Part shown: positions 29,033 through 36,740 of the stretch, one piece after another | Position numbering within the stretch: position 1 is the first letter of the stretch | Layout of the letters: each line of letters begins with the position of its first letter | Assembly (NCBI GenBank): GCA_003215655.1 | Contig: QCKB01000002.1 | Coordinates: 1 to 64,000, forward strand | DNA length: 64,000 nucleotides | Source of the DNA: Prochlorococcus sp. AG-409-J16 | GTDB lineage: Bacteria; Cyanobacteriota; Cyanobacteriia; PCC-6307; Cyanobiaceae | Direction of reading: 5' to 3' | The notes under the pieces: model-generated | Databases searched by the model: none | Told to the model about the DNA's origin: nothing | Seen by the model: the letters and a program-made list of their open reading frames with translations, nothing else | Position numbers and translations under genes: made by a program

Positions 29033-29272
29033 TTACTCTATAGTTAATTTTAGCTGTTTAAAAGGAGATTCTTCATTGATAAATCCCCAAGCTTCAAAGA
29101 TTGCTTGATCATGATGTGTAATTAACTTTTTCTTTTTCTTTGTTTCTAGTTTGAAGCCTTCTTTTGACATTCTACGCATTAAGCTTGCAGCCTCTTCAAA
29201 ACGAGCTGCCATAGACTCTAAACTTACGCAGTCACTTGTTAGGCCATTTTCCTTCCATGTGAAATAACTCAT
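29033..29272 (-). CDS. Small conserved hypothetical protein between mraY and purT
   Basis: A 79-residue soluble protein without a signal or membrane segment. It contains an MAARFEEAASLMRRMSKEGF helix, a KKKKK basic patch at about residues 45-50 followed by LITHHDQAIFEAWGFINEE, and a short hydrophilic tail. I do not recognise a domain. The start sits 5 bp after the mraY stop and the end 27 bp before purT, so it is very likely part of that operon. The tight spacing and codon pattern support a real gene. Confidence 0.72.
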   Translation of the reverse strand: MSYFTWKENGLTSDCVSLESMAARFEEAASLMRRMSKEGFKLETKKKKKLITHHDQAIFEAWGFINEESPFKQLKLTIE

Positions 29273-29277
29273 AGAGT

Positions 29278-30351
29278 TTAAGAATTTGTTATCAATATTA
29301 TGGTAGATAATATCAAGGAACCTGTTATTAACCAGCAGGTTTGTACAATTGTTTTCTCGTTTATGCCTCCTATTTCGAAGTGGTGATGTAATGGTGCCAT
29401 CCTAAATATACGAATACCTTTTCCATTCATTTCTTTAGTCAGTTTATATCCAACAACTTGAATAATTACAGATAATGATTCTATAAGAAATAAGCCTCCC
29501 ATGATTAGGAGTGCAAAGAGACTGTCTGAGATTAAAGCTATTCCGCTTAAACCAGCACCTATTGCCAACGATCCTGTATCGCCCATAAAAATTTTTGCAG
29601 GAAATCTGTTATATACAAGGAAACCAAGCCACGCCCCTGCCATTGCCATTGAAAACCCTGCTATTGCAGGATCTCCTTCATTCCCTCTAAGCATTAGTTG
29701 TACGGCTATTCCACTAAATATTAGAGTTGCACATCCACTAGCTAATCCATCTAATCCATCTGTAAGATTACTTGCATTGCTTTCAGCAATAATTACGAAA
29801 AGAGATAATGGCCAAATCCAGATTCCCAGGTTAAATGAAAATCCCATAGGTAATGAAATGCTTGAGCTTATGGCGTCAACAGAGTTTGCCCAGTAAAGAA
29901 AAATAATACCAAATAAGCATTGAAGTATAAATTTTGCTTTCACAGACAACCCTTTATTTGTTTTTCTACTAAAGCCTTGTAAGTCATCAAATATTCCTAT
30001 CATCATAAAAGATAATGTTAGACAGCTAATAGCTATTAATTCACTGCGACTTGTTCCATATACACTTACTAGGCATCCAATAATTAATCCTATTGGGACT
30101 GCTAGTAGGCCTCCCATGCTAGGAGTTCCAGCTTTAGTTTTATGGCTTTCTGGGCCTTCTTCTCTGATTATTTGATTTAGTTCTAATGATTTTATTTTTG
30201 GTATACCCCATCTGAGTATTAAAATTGCAATACTACTAGATATTAGTAATGGAATACTAAGAAGACTATTTGGTATTAAATGATCAGTAATAATGCTAAC
30301 TGAAAAAATAACTATCCCTAGTAATAGAACTGGAAGAGAATTTTTATCCAC
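29278..30351 (-). CDS. mraY: Phospho-N-acetylmuramoyl-pentapeptide transferase
   Basis: MraY moves phospho-MurNAc-pentapeptide onto undecaprenyl phosphate to make lipid I, the first membrane step of peptidoglycan synthesis. The polytopic protein has about ten transmembrane segments. Active-site signatures are GIFDDLQGFSRKTNKGLSVK, SNASNLTDGLDGLASG, the FMGDTGSLAIG loop and APLHHHFE near the C-terminus. The length of 357 is normal. Cell-wall neighbours such as mur genes are absent here; it heads the run with a small hypothetical gene and purT. Confidence 0.97.
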   Translation of the reverse strand: MDKNSLPVLLLGIVIFSVSIITDHLIPNSLLSIPLLISSSIAILILRWGIPKIKSLELNQIIREEGPESHKTKAGTPSMGGLLAVPIGLIIGCLVSVYGTSRSELIAISCLTLSFMMIGIFDDLQGFSRKTNKGLSVKAKFILQCLFGIIFLYWANSVDAISSSISLPMGFSFNLGIWIWPLSLFVIIAESNASNLTDGLDGLASGCATLIFSGIAVQLMLRGNEGDPAIAGFSMAMAGAWLGFLVYNRFPAKIFMGDTGSLAIGAGLSGIALISDSLFALLIMGGLFLIESLSVIIQVVGYKLTKEMNGKGIRIFRMAPLHHHFEIGGINEKTIVQTCWLITGSLILSTIILITNS

Positions 30352-30454
30352 TAGCTTTGTTGGACAATTAGTAAAAGTGTAAAGAGATATTCTAGAGAAT
30401 TTTATATATGGCGTTTATTTTAATAGAGATAGAGACTTATATCTCAAAATATTT

Positions 30455-30730
30455 TTATTCTTCCCAGTTTTCTTCAGACTGCTCATCATCTGATTTGTAA
30501 TCTTCTTTTTCACCCATCAAGGCTGATAGCTCTTCTTCTTCAACAGTACTTACTTCTGGAGAAGAAGAATCTTCATCAGCAACTAGCCTCCCGCTTGTTT
30601 CCAGCCAACTAAGTAGGTCTGGTTCCTCTCTTAGAGGGAGTACAGGCGCTGGGTCTGTTCTGCCATATCTAGTTAATGCAGGATTGATCCCATCGAGTGC
30701 GCTCAGGTCAACTTTATTGAGTGCGCTCAT
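30455..30730 (-). CDS. DUF3134 family protein
   Basis: A 91-residue soluble cyanobacterial protein of unknown function. The family core NPALTRYGRTDPAPVLPL is followed by EEPDLLSWLETSGRLV; the remainder is acidic and rich in Ser and Glu, ending in ENWEE. It lies alone between mraY (103 bp away, same strand) and a divergent small membrane protein gene. The start at 30730 gives MSALNKVDLSALDGIN. Confidence 0.82.
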   Translation of the reverse strand: MSALNKVDLSALDGINPALTRYGRTDPAPVLPLREEPDLLSWLETSGRLVADEDSSSPEVSTVEEEELSALMGEKEDYKSDDEQSEENWEE

Positions 30731-30811
30731 TTGTGTGTAATAGTCACCAATGAGTCAACATAGATCATCGCTCTTCATTTTTCATTGTTTTTGACTTCTA
30801 AGGTTATCGTT

Positions 30812-31006
30812 ATGGCTTTTACCTCAGCTGTAGCCCTTGTGCTCAGTTTAGGTTTGAGGTTTTGGGGTTTTGAGCACCCAGACAGCTTTGTCATTAGACC
30901 ACTAGTTGTTTTGACTCTTTTATTTGCACCTTCTGTATTTCTTGCTTTTTGGCTTGTTTTGGAAAGGGTTTGGGGAGTTGATTTTTCTTTATCTTCAGAT
31001 GAATAA
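30812..31006 (+). CDS. Small membrane protein
   Basis: A 64-residue protein with two hydrophobic segments: about residues 3-16 (SAVALVLSLGLRFWG) and about 28-50 (VVLTLLFAPSVFLAFWLVLERV), ending in the acidic tail DFSLSSDE. It probably spans the thylakoid or plasma membrane twice. I do not recognise a family with certainty. ATG at 30812 is preceded by AAGG; an upstream TTG at 30785 would add nine residues. A strong hairpin terminator follows at 31045-31080. Confidence 0.7.
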   Translation: MAFTSAVALVLSLGLRFWGFEHPDSFVIRPLVVLTLLFAPSVFLAFWLVLERVWGVDFSLSSDE

Positions 31007-31044
31007 ATGCTTTGATTCCAATAAGCATTTTTAATTTTAGCTTT

Positions 31045-31080
31045 AAAAAGCCGGGCCCTTGTAGACGAGCCCGGCTTTTT
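31045..31080. terminator. Strong bidirectional intrinsic terminator
   Basis: AAAAAGCCGGGC (31045-31056) and GCCCGGCTTTTT (31069-31080) form a perfect 12-bp inverted repeat with a 12-nt loop, G+C-rich at the loop side and with A and T runs at the base, so it can terminate in both directions. Rightward it would end the small membrane protein transcript; leftward it would stop anything entering from the argG side. Confidence 0.88.
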
Positions 31081-31096
31081 ATTGAATTTGAAGCTG

Positions 31097-31283
31097 CTGA
31101 GAGTGGCGCCTGGGGCCAAGGATTCAGGTGTTTGGCTTAATCTCCTTTGAGGGCACCTAAACGATGCAGAGGAGTTACGACTGGTTTGACTTACCTAAAA
31201 TGTCGCACCAGACGTTTAGCCCACTTTTATTTAAAGAATGTTGGAGCAGGGGCCTGAATCAGCTTGCTTCTATGAATTCTCAG
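31097..31283. ncRNA. Candidate structured RNA (187-nt rod of nested stems), strand uncertain
   Basis: Five sets of complementary segments nest in register. CTGAGA (31097-31102) pairs with TCTCAG (31278-31283). CAAGGATTCAGG (31117-31128) pairs with CCTGAATC plus CTTG (31253-31260 and 31263-31266), with a 2-nt bulge. GGG (31151-31153) pairs with CCC (31220-31222). CTAAACG (31157-31163) pairs with CGTTTAG (31213-31219). CTGGT (31181-31185) pairs with ACCAG (31207-31211). The overall long rod with internal loops and a length near 187 nt resembles 6S RNA in shape, but I cannot assign it. It may equally be part of an argG leader. No computed folding or covariation was done. Confidence 0.45.
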
Positions 31284-31487
31284 GTGGCGTGTCGTCCATA
31301 GACGCCTCCAAGTTCGATGTATTTAGCATGTCTCTACTTTGGACATAGTGCAATCAGTTTTTACACGCATTGCGTTTGCTCAAGGATTAGTCCATAGTAA
31401 GAATGGCGTGCTTTTAAGTGGTTTGAGTTCTTAATTGCTGCCGCTTTATTCATAGGTTGAAGCTATTGGCTTCTCTTCTCAGGTCTT

Positions 31488-31514
31488 TTAGGTTTGAGGG
31501 AAACCTAATTTTTT
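31488..31514 (+). terminator. Terminator-like hairpin in the argG leader (possible attenuator)
   Basis: TTAGGTTT (31488-31495) and AAACCTAA (31501-31508) form a perfect 8-bp stem with a GAGGG loop, followed at once by six T (31509-31514). The hairpin ends only 17 bp before the argG ATG and just before its ribosome-binding site CAGGAG (31518-31523). A terminator in this place implies either control of argG by premature termination or the end of an upstream RNA. The segment 31486-31493 is also exactly complementary to 31193-31200 (ACCTAAAA), a possible competing pairing. Confidence 0.55.
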
Positions 31515-31531
31515 AATCAGGAGTCCATCAG

Positions 31532-32743
31532 ATGGGGCGTGCCAAGAAAGTTGTTCTTGCGTATTCCGGTGGTGTAGATACAAGTGTTTGTATTCCTTAT
31601 CTTGCTAAGGAATGGGGAGTGCAAGAGATAATTACTTTTGCAGCTGATCTTGGTCAAGGTGATGAGCTTGAACCAATTAGGAAGAAGGCTTTACAAGCTG
31701 GAGCGAGTCAGTCTTTGGTTGGCAATTTAGTTGAACCATTTATTAATGAGTTTGCCTTCCCTAGTATTAGAGCGAATGCTCTTTATCAAGGACGATATCC
31801 TTTATCAACTGCTCTAGCGAGACCTTTAATTGCTCGAGAGTTGGTCAAGATTGCGCGTGAAGTAGGGGCAGATGGAGTCGCTCATGGTTGTACTGGAAAA
31901 GGGAATGATCAGATTCGTTTTGATGTTGCGATTGCTTCTCTTGCTCCAGATTTAAAGGTATTGACTCCAGCTCGTGAATGGGGCATGAGTAGAGAGGAAA
32001 CCATTGCATATGGCGAACGTTATGGGATGCCTGCTCCAGTAAGCAAGAAATCTCCCTATTCAATTGATTTAAATTTGTTGGGTCGAAGTATTGAGGCTGG
32101 CTCTCTCGAAGACCCTATGATTCCTCCCCCAGAAGAGGTATTTGCCATGACTTCTTCTATTGAGAATGCTCCCTCAGAGGGTCAGGAGATAGAGATTGCC
32201 TTTGAAGAAGGTAAACCTGTTGCAATTAATGGTAGGTCTTTGGACCCTGTGAAGTTGATTCAAACTGCTAATGAGTTAGCTGGAAAGCATGGGTTTGGTC
32301 GTTTAGACATCATTGAGGATCGAGTTGTTGGTATTAAAAGTCGAGAGATATATGAGACACCTGGTCTTTCATTGTTGATCCTTGCTCATCAGGAATTGGA
32401 GAGTTTGACTTTATCTGCGGATGTTTTACGGACTAAGTTTCAATTAGAGAGGCAGTGGTCAGATTTGGTTTATCAGGGATTTTGGTTTGGCCCTTTGAAA
32501 AATGCTATTGATGGCTTTATAGATCGTACGCAGGTACACGTTAATGGACTTGTCAAATTAAAGTTGCAAAAAGGAAATGCAAAAATTATTGGTCGAAGTT
32601 CTAGCAACAACAGTTTATATATACCTAATATGGCTACTTATGGTAAAGATGATAAGTTTGAACATAAGTCAGCAGAAGGATTTATTTATATTTGGGGCTT
32701 GCCAAATAGGTTATGGGCTTCTATCACTAATAATAAAATTTAA
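31532..32743 (+). CDS. argG: Argininosuccinate synthase
   Basis: ArgG condenses citrulline and aspartate with ATP, the step before ArgH. The N-terminal PP-loop [13 protein letters not shown] is canonical, followed by [12 protein letters not shown] and [17 protein letters not shown], both substrate-binding stretches of the family. The length is 403 residues. ATG 31532 has a good Shine-Dalgarno (CAGGAG). The gene stands alone with an unusually long structured upstream region that ends in a terminator-like hairpin, so its expression may be set in the leader. Confidence 0.98.
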   Translation: MGRAKKVVLAYSGGVDTSVCIPYLAKEWGVQEIITFAADLGQGDELEPIRKKALQAGASQSLVGNLVEPFINEFAFPSIRANALYQGRYPLSTALARPLIARELVKIAREVGADGVAHGCTGKGNDQIRFDVAIASLAPDLKVLTPAREWGMSREETIAYGERYGMPAPVSKKSPYSIDLNLLGRSIEAGSLEDPMIPPPEEVFAMTSSIENAPSEGQEIEIAFEEGKPVAINGRSLDPVKLIQTANELAGKHGFGRLDIIEDRVVGIKSREIYETPGLSLLILAHQELESLTLSADVLRTKFQLERQWSDLVYQGFWFGPLKNAIDGFIDRTQVHVNGLVKLKLQKGNAKIIGRSSSNNSLYIPNMATYGKDDKFEHKSAEGFIYIWGLPNRLWASITNNKI

Positions 32744-32763
32744 TTGATAATCAGATCAATTAA
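32740..32763. terminator. Inverted repeat covering the stop codons of convergent argG and rpsF
   Basis: TTAATTGAT (32740-32748) and ATCAATTAA (32755-32763) form a perfect 9-bp inverted repeat with a 6-nt loop. It contains the TAA stops of both argG and rpsF. It is AT-rich and lacks a clear T-run, so it would be a weak terminator or an mRNA 3'-end stabiliser for both genes. Confidence 0.5.
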
Positions 32764-33185
32764 GTCTCATTTTCCTTGCTTTCTTTTTCTACCTCTTTTT
32801 CTGTCTCTTTTCCTGCCTCTTTTTCCTTATTCACTTCTTCCTCACTAGACTCTTTATTATTGTTTGATGTTGTTCTTGGTGTTGGCAATGGACCTTCTTG
32901 TTTAACAGTTAAGTATCGAATCACATCTTCACTTAGTCGCATTGCTTTTTCTAAAATAGCGACCTGTTGGCCATCTCCTTTATGGCTTAATTGCACATAG
33001 ATGCCTTCCTTATGCTTTGCAATTGGATATGCAAGTCTTCTTTTACCGCGCATTTGACTATCAAGGACTTCAGCACCAGCCTTGGTGACCATATCGCTGT
33101 ACTTTTCTAGATGACTATCTACTTCCTCTTCCGGTATGTCCGGACGCAGGATGTACATGGTTTCGTAGTAAGGCTGTTTAGTCAT
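32760..33185 (-). CDS. rpsF: Small ribosomal subunit protein bS6 with an acidic/basic tail
   Basis: S6 binds 16S rRNA with S18 in the central domain of the 30S subunit. Residues 1-97 are the normal S6 fold: [17 protein letters not shown] at the start, [18 protein letters not shown], and [14 protein letters not shown]. Residues about 98-141 are a low-complexity Glu/Lys/Thr-rich extension ([20 protein letters not shown]), which is probably disordered. The gene is last in a run aroE - Tic20-like - rpsF; 75 bp separate it from the Tic20-like gene. Confidence 0.95.
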   Translation of the reverse strand: MTKQPYYETMYILRPDIPEEEVDSHLEKYSDMVTKAGAEVLDSQMRGKRRLAYPIAKHKEGIYVQLSHKGDGQQVAILEKAMRLSEDVIRYLTVKQEGPLPTPRTTSNNNKESSEEEVNKEKEAGKETEKEVEKESKENET

Positions 33186-33260
33186 AAGGATTCCGACAAG
33201 GACTAAGGGCTCAGAAAGAGCGACGGATAAACCACAATATCCTTTGATGGGTAGTTTTGT

Positions 33261-33725
33261 TTAGTACAGCTGTATACGCACTGCTTGGCTAATGCCTGGT
33301 AAGTCAGGTTCTTTCCCTTGGAAACATTCAATTGTGGTAAAAACAATTATTGTTAGAACTCCTACTAAAACTGTGCTTGAAAGAGCTCTAGGTATTAAGT
33401 CTGCACTAAATGGCCCCAATAAAATTTGGAATGCATAGCTGATGACAATTAAGCCTATGTCTAAAAGGAGAGCTTGTAGAGTGTTGAATCGAAGAAAATA
33501 AGGTATTTTTGGATTTCTAGTAACTCCTAGAAAAAGAAGGAAAAAAATTAGCAGGCTTCCAAAAGGAATGCCTCTTTCTAGAAAGAAAATTGGTAATGCA
33601 GGTAGGCTGATCCATTGGAGCCAAGGAAATTCAAGAAATAAATGCCTACCGAAAGGTATTGCATCGCTCCAAGGAAGCATATAGATCAAAATTCCTAGAC
33701 CTCTCTGCCAAAGTGGAATTAGCAT
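33261..33725 (-). CDS. Tic20 family membrane protein
   Basis: A 154-residue protein with four likely transmembrane segments and the Tic20/Ycf60 signature RNPKIPYFLRFNTLQALLLDI at residues about 70-90. Plastid Tic20 is part of the inner-envelope import channel; the cyanobacterial role is unsettled. The N-terminus MLIPLWQRGLGILIYMLPWSDAIPFG is typical of the family. It begins 24 bp after the aroE stop and precedes rpsF on the same strand. Confidence 0.85.
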   Translation of the reverse strand: MLIPLWQRGLGILIYMLPWSDAIPFGRHLFLEFPWLQWISLPALPIFFLERGIPFGSLLIFFLLFLGVTRNPKIPYFLRFNTLQALLLDIGLIVISYAFQILLGPFSADLIPRALSSTVLVGVLTIIVFTTIECFQGKEPDLPGISQAVRIQLY

Positions 33726-33749
33726 TTGACTGTTACAAATTAGTAGACC

Positions 33750-34667
33750 TTAGTTCTTTAATGACTTTTTTAAGGCTTTGTTCATTACGTCGATAGGGAC
33801 TGTATTGGACTTGCTCCATAGTTTTAAAGATGCTGCTCCTTGCTCTAAAAGCATCTCAAGGCCATCAATACATTTAAACCCTTGTTGAGACCCCCACGAA
33901 AGCCAGGAAGTTGGTCTTGGTGAGTAAATTAAATCGTATATAACCGCACTTGGCTTAAGATTACTCCATATGTCTATTCCAAGAGGAATATTATTATCAA
34001 CTATAGTTTTTAAATTAGTATTTTTTACCATTCCTACAGGAGTTGTGTTCACGATTAAATCTGCATTTTTAATGTAATCAATGAGTTTTAACTTCTCTTC
34101 GATTAGAAAAGATTTAATCAAAGGAAGTATTGATTTTTCTTTTGAGAATGAAAATATATTTTTACTATCATTGATGAAATTATTTAATGAGTTTTCTTTC
34201 CTCCCTATTATAGTTATTTCTTCTAGTTTTAATTCTGTTAATCCAGCTAATACTGCTCTAGCACTTCCACCGCATCCAATTATGATGGCATTAAGCCCTT
34301 GCCATTCTTTGTTAATTTTTTTTAGTGGGGATATAAACCCTTCAACGTCTGTATTTGTTCCGGTCCAGCCGCCTTTTTTATTAGGTATTAGTGTATTTAC
34401 TGCTCCGAGACTTTTTGCAATAGGAGTCAGTTCATTGCACAGACTGGTTACATCTTGCTTGTGAGGAATAGTGATATTTAGCCCAATGCAATTAATTGCG
34501 CGAAGTCCTTTTAAAACATAATTGAGCTCATTCGTTTTGCAAGGCATTGCTAAATAGCACCAATCAAGTCCCATTGTTTCGAATGCAGCATTCTGCATTG
34601 CTGGCGAGAGTGAGTGGCTTACAGGATCTCCTAAAAGACCTAGTAATGAAGTTTGTGCGCTGATCAT
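33750..34667 (-). CDS. aroE: Shikimate dehydrogenase
   Basis: AroE reduces 3-dehydroshikimate with NADPH. The substrate-binding N-terminus LLGLLGDPVSHSLSPAMQNA is canonical, with GLNITIPHKQDV carrying the catalytic lysine and the nucleotide loop IIGCGGSARAVLAGL. NTTPVGM and the C-terminal CIDGLEMLLEQGAASLKLW are also present. I chose ATG at 34667 rather than 34721 because residues upstream ([11 protein letters not shown]) do not belong to the fold. It is divergent from dnaK with 125 bp between starts. Confidence 0.95.
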   Translation of the reverse strand: MISAQTSLLGLLGDPVSHSLSPAMQNAAFETMGLDWCYLAMPCKTNELNYVLKGLRAINCIGLNITIPHKQDVTSLCNELTPIAKSLGAVNTLIPNKKGGWTGTNTDVEGFISPLKKINKEWQGLNAIIIGCGGSARAVLAGLTELKLEEITIIGRKENSLNNFINDSKNIFSFSKEKSILPLIKSFLIEEKLKLIDYIKNADLIVNTTPVGMVKNTNLKTIVDNNIPLGIDIWSNLKPSAVIYDLIYSPRPTSWLSWGSQQGFKCIDGLEMLLEQGAASLKLWSKSNTVPIDVMNKALKKSLKN

Positions 34668-34792
34668 TCGCTTATTAAAGTTGTTTTGACCACCCTGTCG
34701 CCTCCTCTGTTCGGGAACCACACCTCGCGTCTAAGCGGTCTCACTGCCGAGGATGCTGTTATTCAAGAAGAACTTTTAGGAGTTGGTCACGA

Positions 34793-36688
34793 ATGGGAAA
34801 GGTTGTTGGCATTGACCTGGGAACCACAAACAGCTGTGTAGCTGTTATGGAAGGAGGTAAGCCCATTGTGATTGCTAATGCAGAAGGATTTAGAACTACG
34901 CCTTCTGTGGTTGCTTATACAAAGAATCAAGATCAGTTGGTTGGACAGATTGCCAAGCGTCAGGCAGTTATGAATCCAGAGAACACTTTTTATTCCGCTA
35001 AGCGTTTTGTGGGTCGCAGAGTTGATGAAGTAAATGAAGAATCTAAGGAAGTTAGTTATGGAGTTGAGAAATCTGGTTCCAAGCTGAAATTAAAATGTCC
35101 TGTTCTAGATAAACAGTTTTCACCTGAAGAGGTTAGTGCCCAGGTACTGAGAAAGCTTTCTGATGATGCTGGTAAATACCTTGGTGAGAACGTATCTCAG
35201 GCAGTGATTACTGTACCTGCTTATTTCAATGATTCTCAACGTCAGGCAACTAAGGATGCAGGGAAAATTGCTGGTTTAGAGGTACTTCGAATCATTAATG
35301 AGCCAACAGCTGCGGCTCTTGCGTATGGATTGGATAAAAAAAGCAATGAGCGAATTTTAGTTTTTGATCTTGGTGGTGGAACATTTGATGTTTCTGTTTT
35401 AGAAGTTGGTGATGGAGTTTTTGAGGTTCTTTCTACCTCCGGCGATACCCATCTAGGCGGAGATGATTTTGACAAAGTAATTGTTGATCATTTAGCTGAA
35501 ACCTTTAAGTCCAATGAAGGGATTGACCTTCGTCAAGACAAACAAGCTTTACAGCGGCTTACAGAAGCCGCAGAGAAGGCAAAGATTGAGCTTTCTAGTG
35601 CTACTCAGAGTGAAATCAACCTTCCTTTTATTACTGCGACCTCTGAAGGCCCGAAGCATGTAGATCTAACTCTGACTCGAGCCAAGTTTGAGGAATTAGC
35701 TTCAAAACTCATTGATAGGTGCCAAATCCCTGTAGAGCAAGCATTGAAAGACGCGAAGCTTTCATCTGGGGAATTAGATGAAATCGTAATGGTGGGTGGT
35801 TCCACACGAATGCCTGCTGTGCAGGAGTTGGTCAAGAGGGTTACAGGTAAAGATCCAAATCAAACTGTTAACCCTGATGAAGTTGTTGCTGTAGGAGCAG
35901 CTATTCAAGGCGGTGTTCTTGCTGGTGAGGTTAAGGACATTCTTTTGCTTGATGTCACTCCTCTTTCATTGGGCGTCGAGACATTAGGTGGAGTTATGAC
36001 AAAGATGATTCCTCGTAATACAACAGTTCCAACTAAAAAGTCTGAGACTTATTCAACAGCAGTTGATGGACAGACGAATGTCGAGATCCATGTTCTTCAG
36101 GGTGAACGTGAGATGGCCTCAGATAATAAAAGTTTGGGAACATTTCGCTTAGATGGCATTCCTCCTGCTCCTAGAGGTGTGCCTCAGATTGAAGTTACTT
36201 TTGATATAGATGCAAATGGCATTTTGAGTGTTACTGCAAAAGATAAAGGTAGTGGCAAGGAGCAGAGTATTTCTATTACAGGAGCATCCACACTTTCTGA
36301 TAAGGAGGTTGAGAAAATGGTTGAGGATGCAGAAGCTAATGCTTCTGTTGATAAAGAAAAGCGTGAGAGAATTGATGTTAAGAATCAGGCTGAAACGCTT
36401 GTTTATCAAGCAGAAAAGCAGCTTTCGGAGCTTGGTGACAAGGTTGATTCAGATGCAAAACAAAAAGTTGAAGATAAGCGAGTAAAACTTAAAGAAGCAA
36501 CTGAAAAAGATGACTTTGATCAAATGAAGTCTTTGTTAGAGGAGCTTCAGCAGGAATTGTATTCTTTGGGAGCGTCTGTTTATCAGCAAGCTGGAGCTCC
36601 TAACCCTGCAGATCCCTCGACCTCAGGCACTGAAACTTCTAGCTCTGGGGATGATGTTATTGATGCTGAATTCACAGAATCTAAATAG
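34793..36688 (+). CDS. dnaK: Molecular chaperone DnaK (Hsp70)
   Basis: Hsp70 binds exposed hydrophobic peptides in an ATP-dependent cycle with DnaJ and GrpE. The signatures are in order: [17 protein letters not shown] at the start, [29 protein letters not shown]-type phosphate loop (here [16 protein letters not shown]), [14 protein letters not shown], then the [14 protein letters not shown] linker and substrate-binding domain. The tail is [12 protein letters not shown]. The length of 631 is normal. AGGAG precedes the ATG. The cyanobacteria have several dnaK genes, and this one is without dnaJ next to it. A 17-bp perfect inverted repeat lies just after the stop. Confidence 0.97.
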   Translation: MGKVVGIDLGTTNSCVAVMEGGKPIVIANAEGFRTTPSVVAYTKNQDQLVGQIAKRQAVMNPENTFYSAKRFVGRRVDEVNEESKEVSYGVEKSGSKLKLKCPVLDKQFSPEEVSAQVLRKLSDDAGKYLGENVSQAVITVPAYFNDSQRQATKDAGKIAGLEVLRIINEPTAAALAYGLDKKSNERILVFDLGGGTFDVSVLEVGDGVFEVLSTSGDTHLGGDDFDKVIVDHLAETFKSNEGIDLRQDKQALQRLTEAAEKAKIELSSATQSEINLPFITATSEGPKHVDLTLTRAKFEELASKLIDRCQIPVEQALKDAKLSSGELDEIVMVGGSTRMPAVQELVKRVTGKDPNQTVNPDEVVAVGAAIQGGVLAGEVKDILLLDVTPLSLGVETLGGVMTKMIPRNTTVPTKKSETYSTAVDGQTNVEIHVLQGEREMASDNKSLGTFRLDGIPPAPRGVPQIEVTFDIDANGILSVTAKDKGSGKEQSISITGASTLSDKEVEKMVEDAEANASVDKEKRERIDVKNQAETLVYQAEKQLSELGDKVDSDAKQKVEDKRVKLKEATEKDDFDQMKSLLEELQQELYSLGASVYQQAGAPNPADPSTSGTETSSSGDDVIDAEFTESK

Positions 36689-36701
36689 TTCATATTTATT
36701 T

Positions 36702-36740
36702 GGTTATTAATATGATTTTTTAGAAATCATATTAATAACC
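36702..36740. terminator. 17-bp perfect inverted repeat between dnaK and the ThiO-like gene
   Basis: GGTTATTAATATGATTT (36702-36718) is exactly complementary to AAATCATATTAATAACC (36724-36740) with a 5-nt loop. It lies 13 bp after the dnaK stop and includes the stop and last codons of the convergent ThiO-like gene, so that gene's C-terminus is fixed within a palindrome. It probably serves as a shared terminator or 3'-end stabiliser, although it has no G+C-rich core or long T-run. Confidence 0.65.

Larger units (their letters stand above)
31007..31531. other. Long structured non-coding region before argG
   Basis: This 525-bp gap has no credible ORF and is more G+C-rich than most gaps in the window. 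In order it holds a strong terminator (31045-31080), a set of nested complementary segments spanning 31097-31283, small hairpins (31283-31309 and about 31328-31346), and a terminator-shaped hairpin with six T just before the argG ribosome-binding site (31488-31514). Taken together it looks like a structured RNA gene, a regulated argG leader, or both. I find no tmRNA tag, RNase P or SRP RNA signatures. Confidence 0.6.

Noticed and set aside
30775-31119. Minus-strand 114-residue frame across the terminator at 31045-31080
   Set aside because: It reads through a 12-bp palindrome and opposes the small membrane protein gene; no family features.
31087-31531. tmRNA, RNase P RNA or SRP RNA in the argG gap
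   Set aside because: No tag-peptide codons, no RNase P or SRP signature sequence and no T-arm of the GGTTCGA type with paired flanks could be found.
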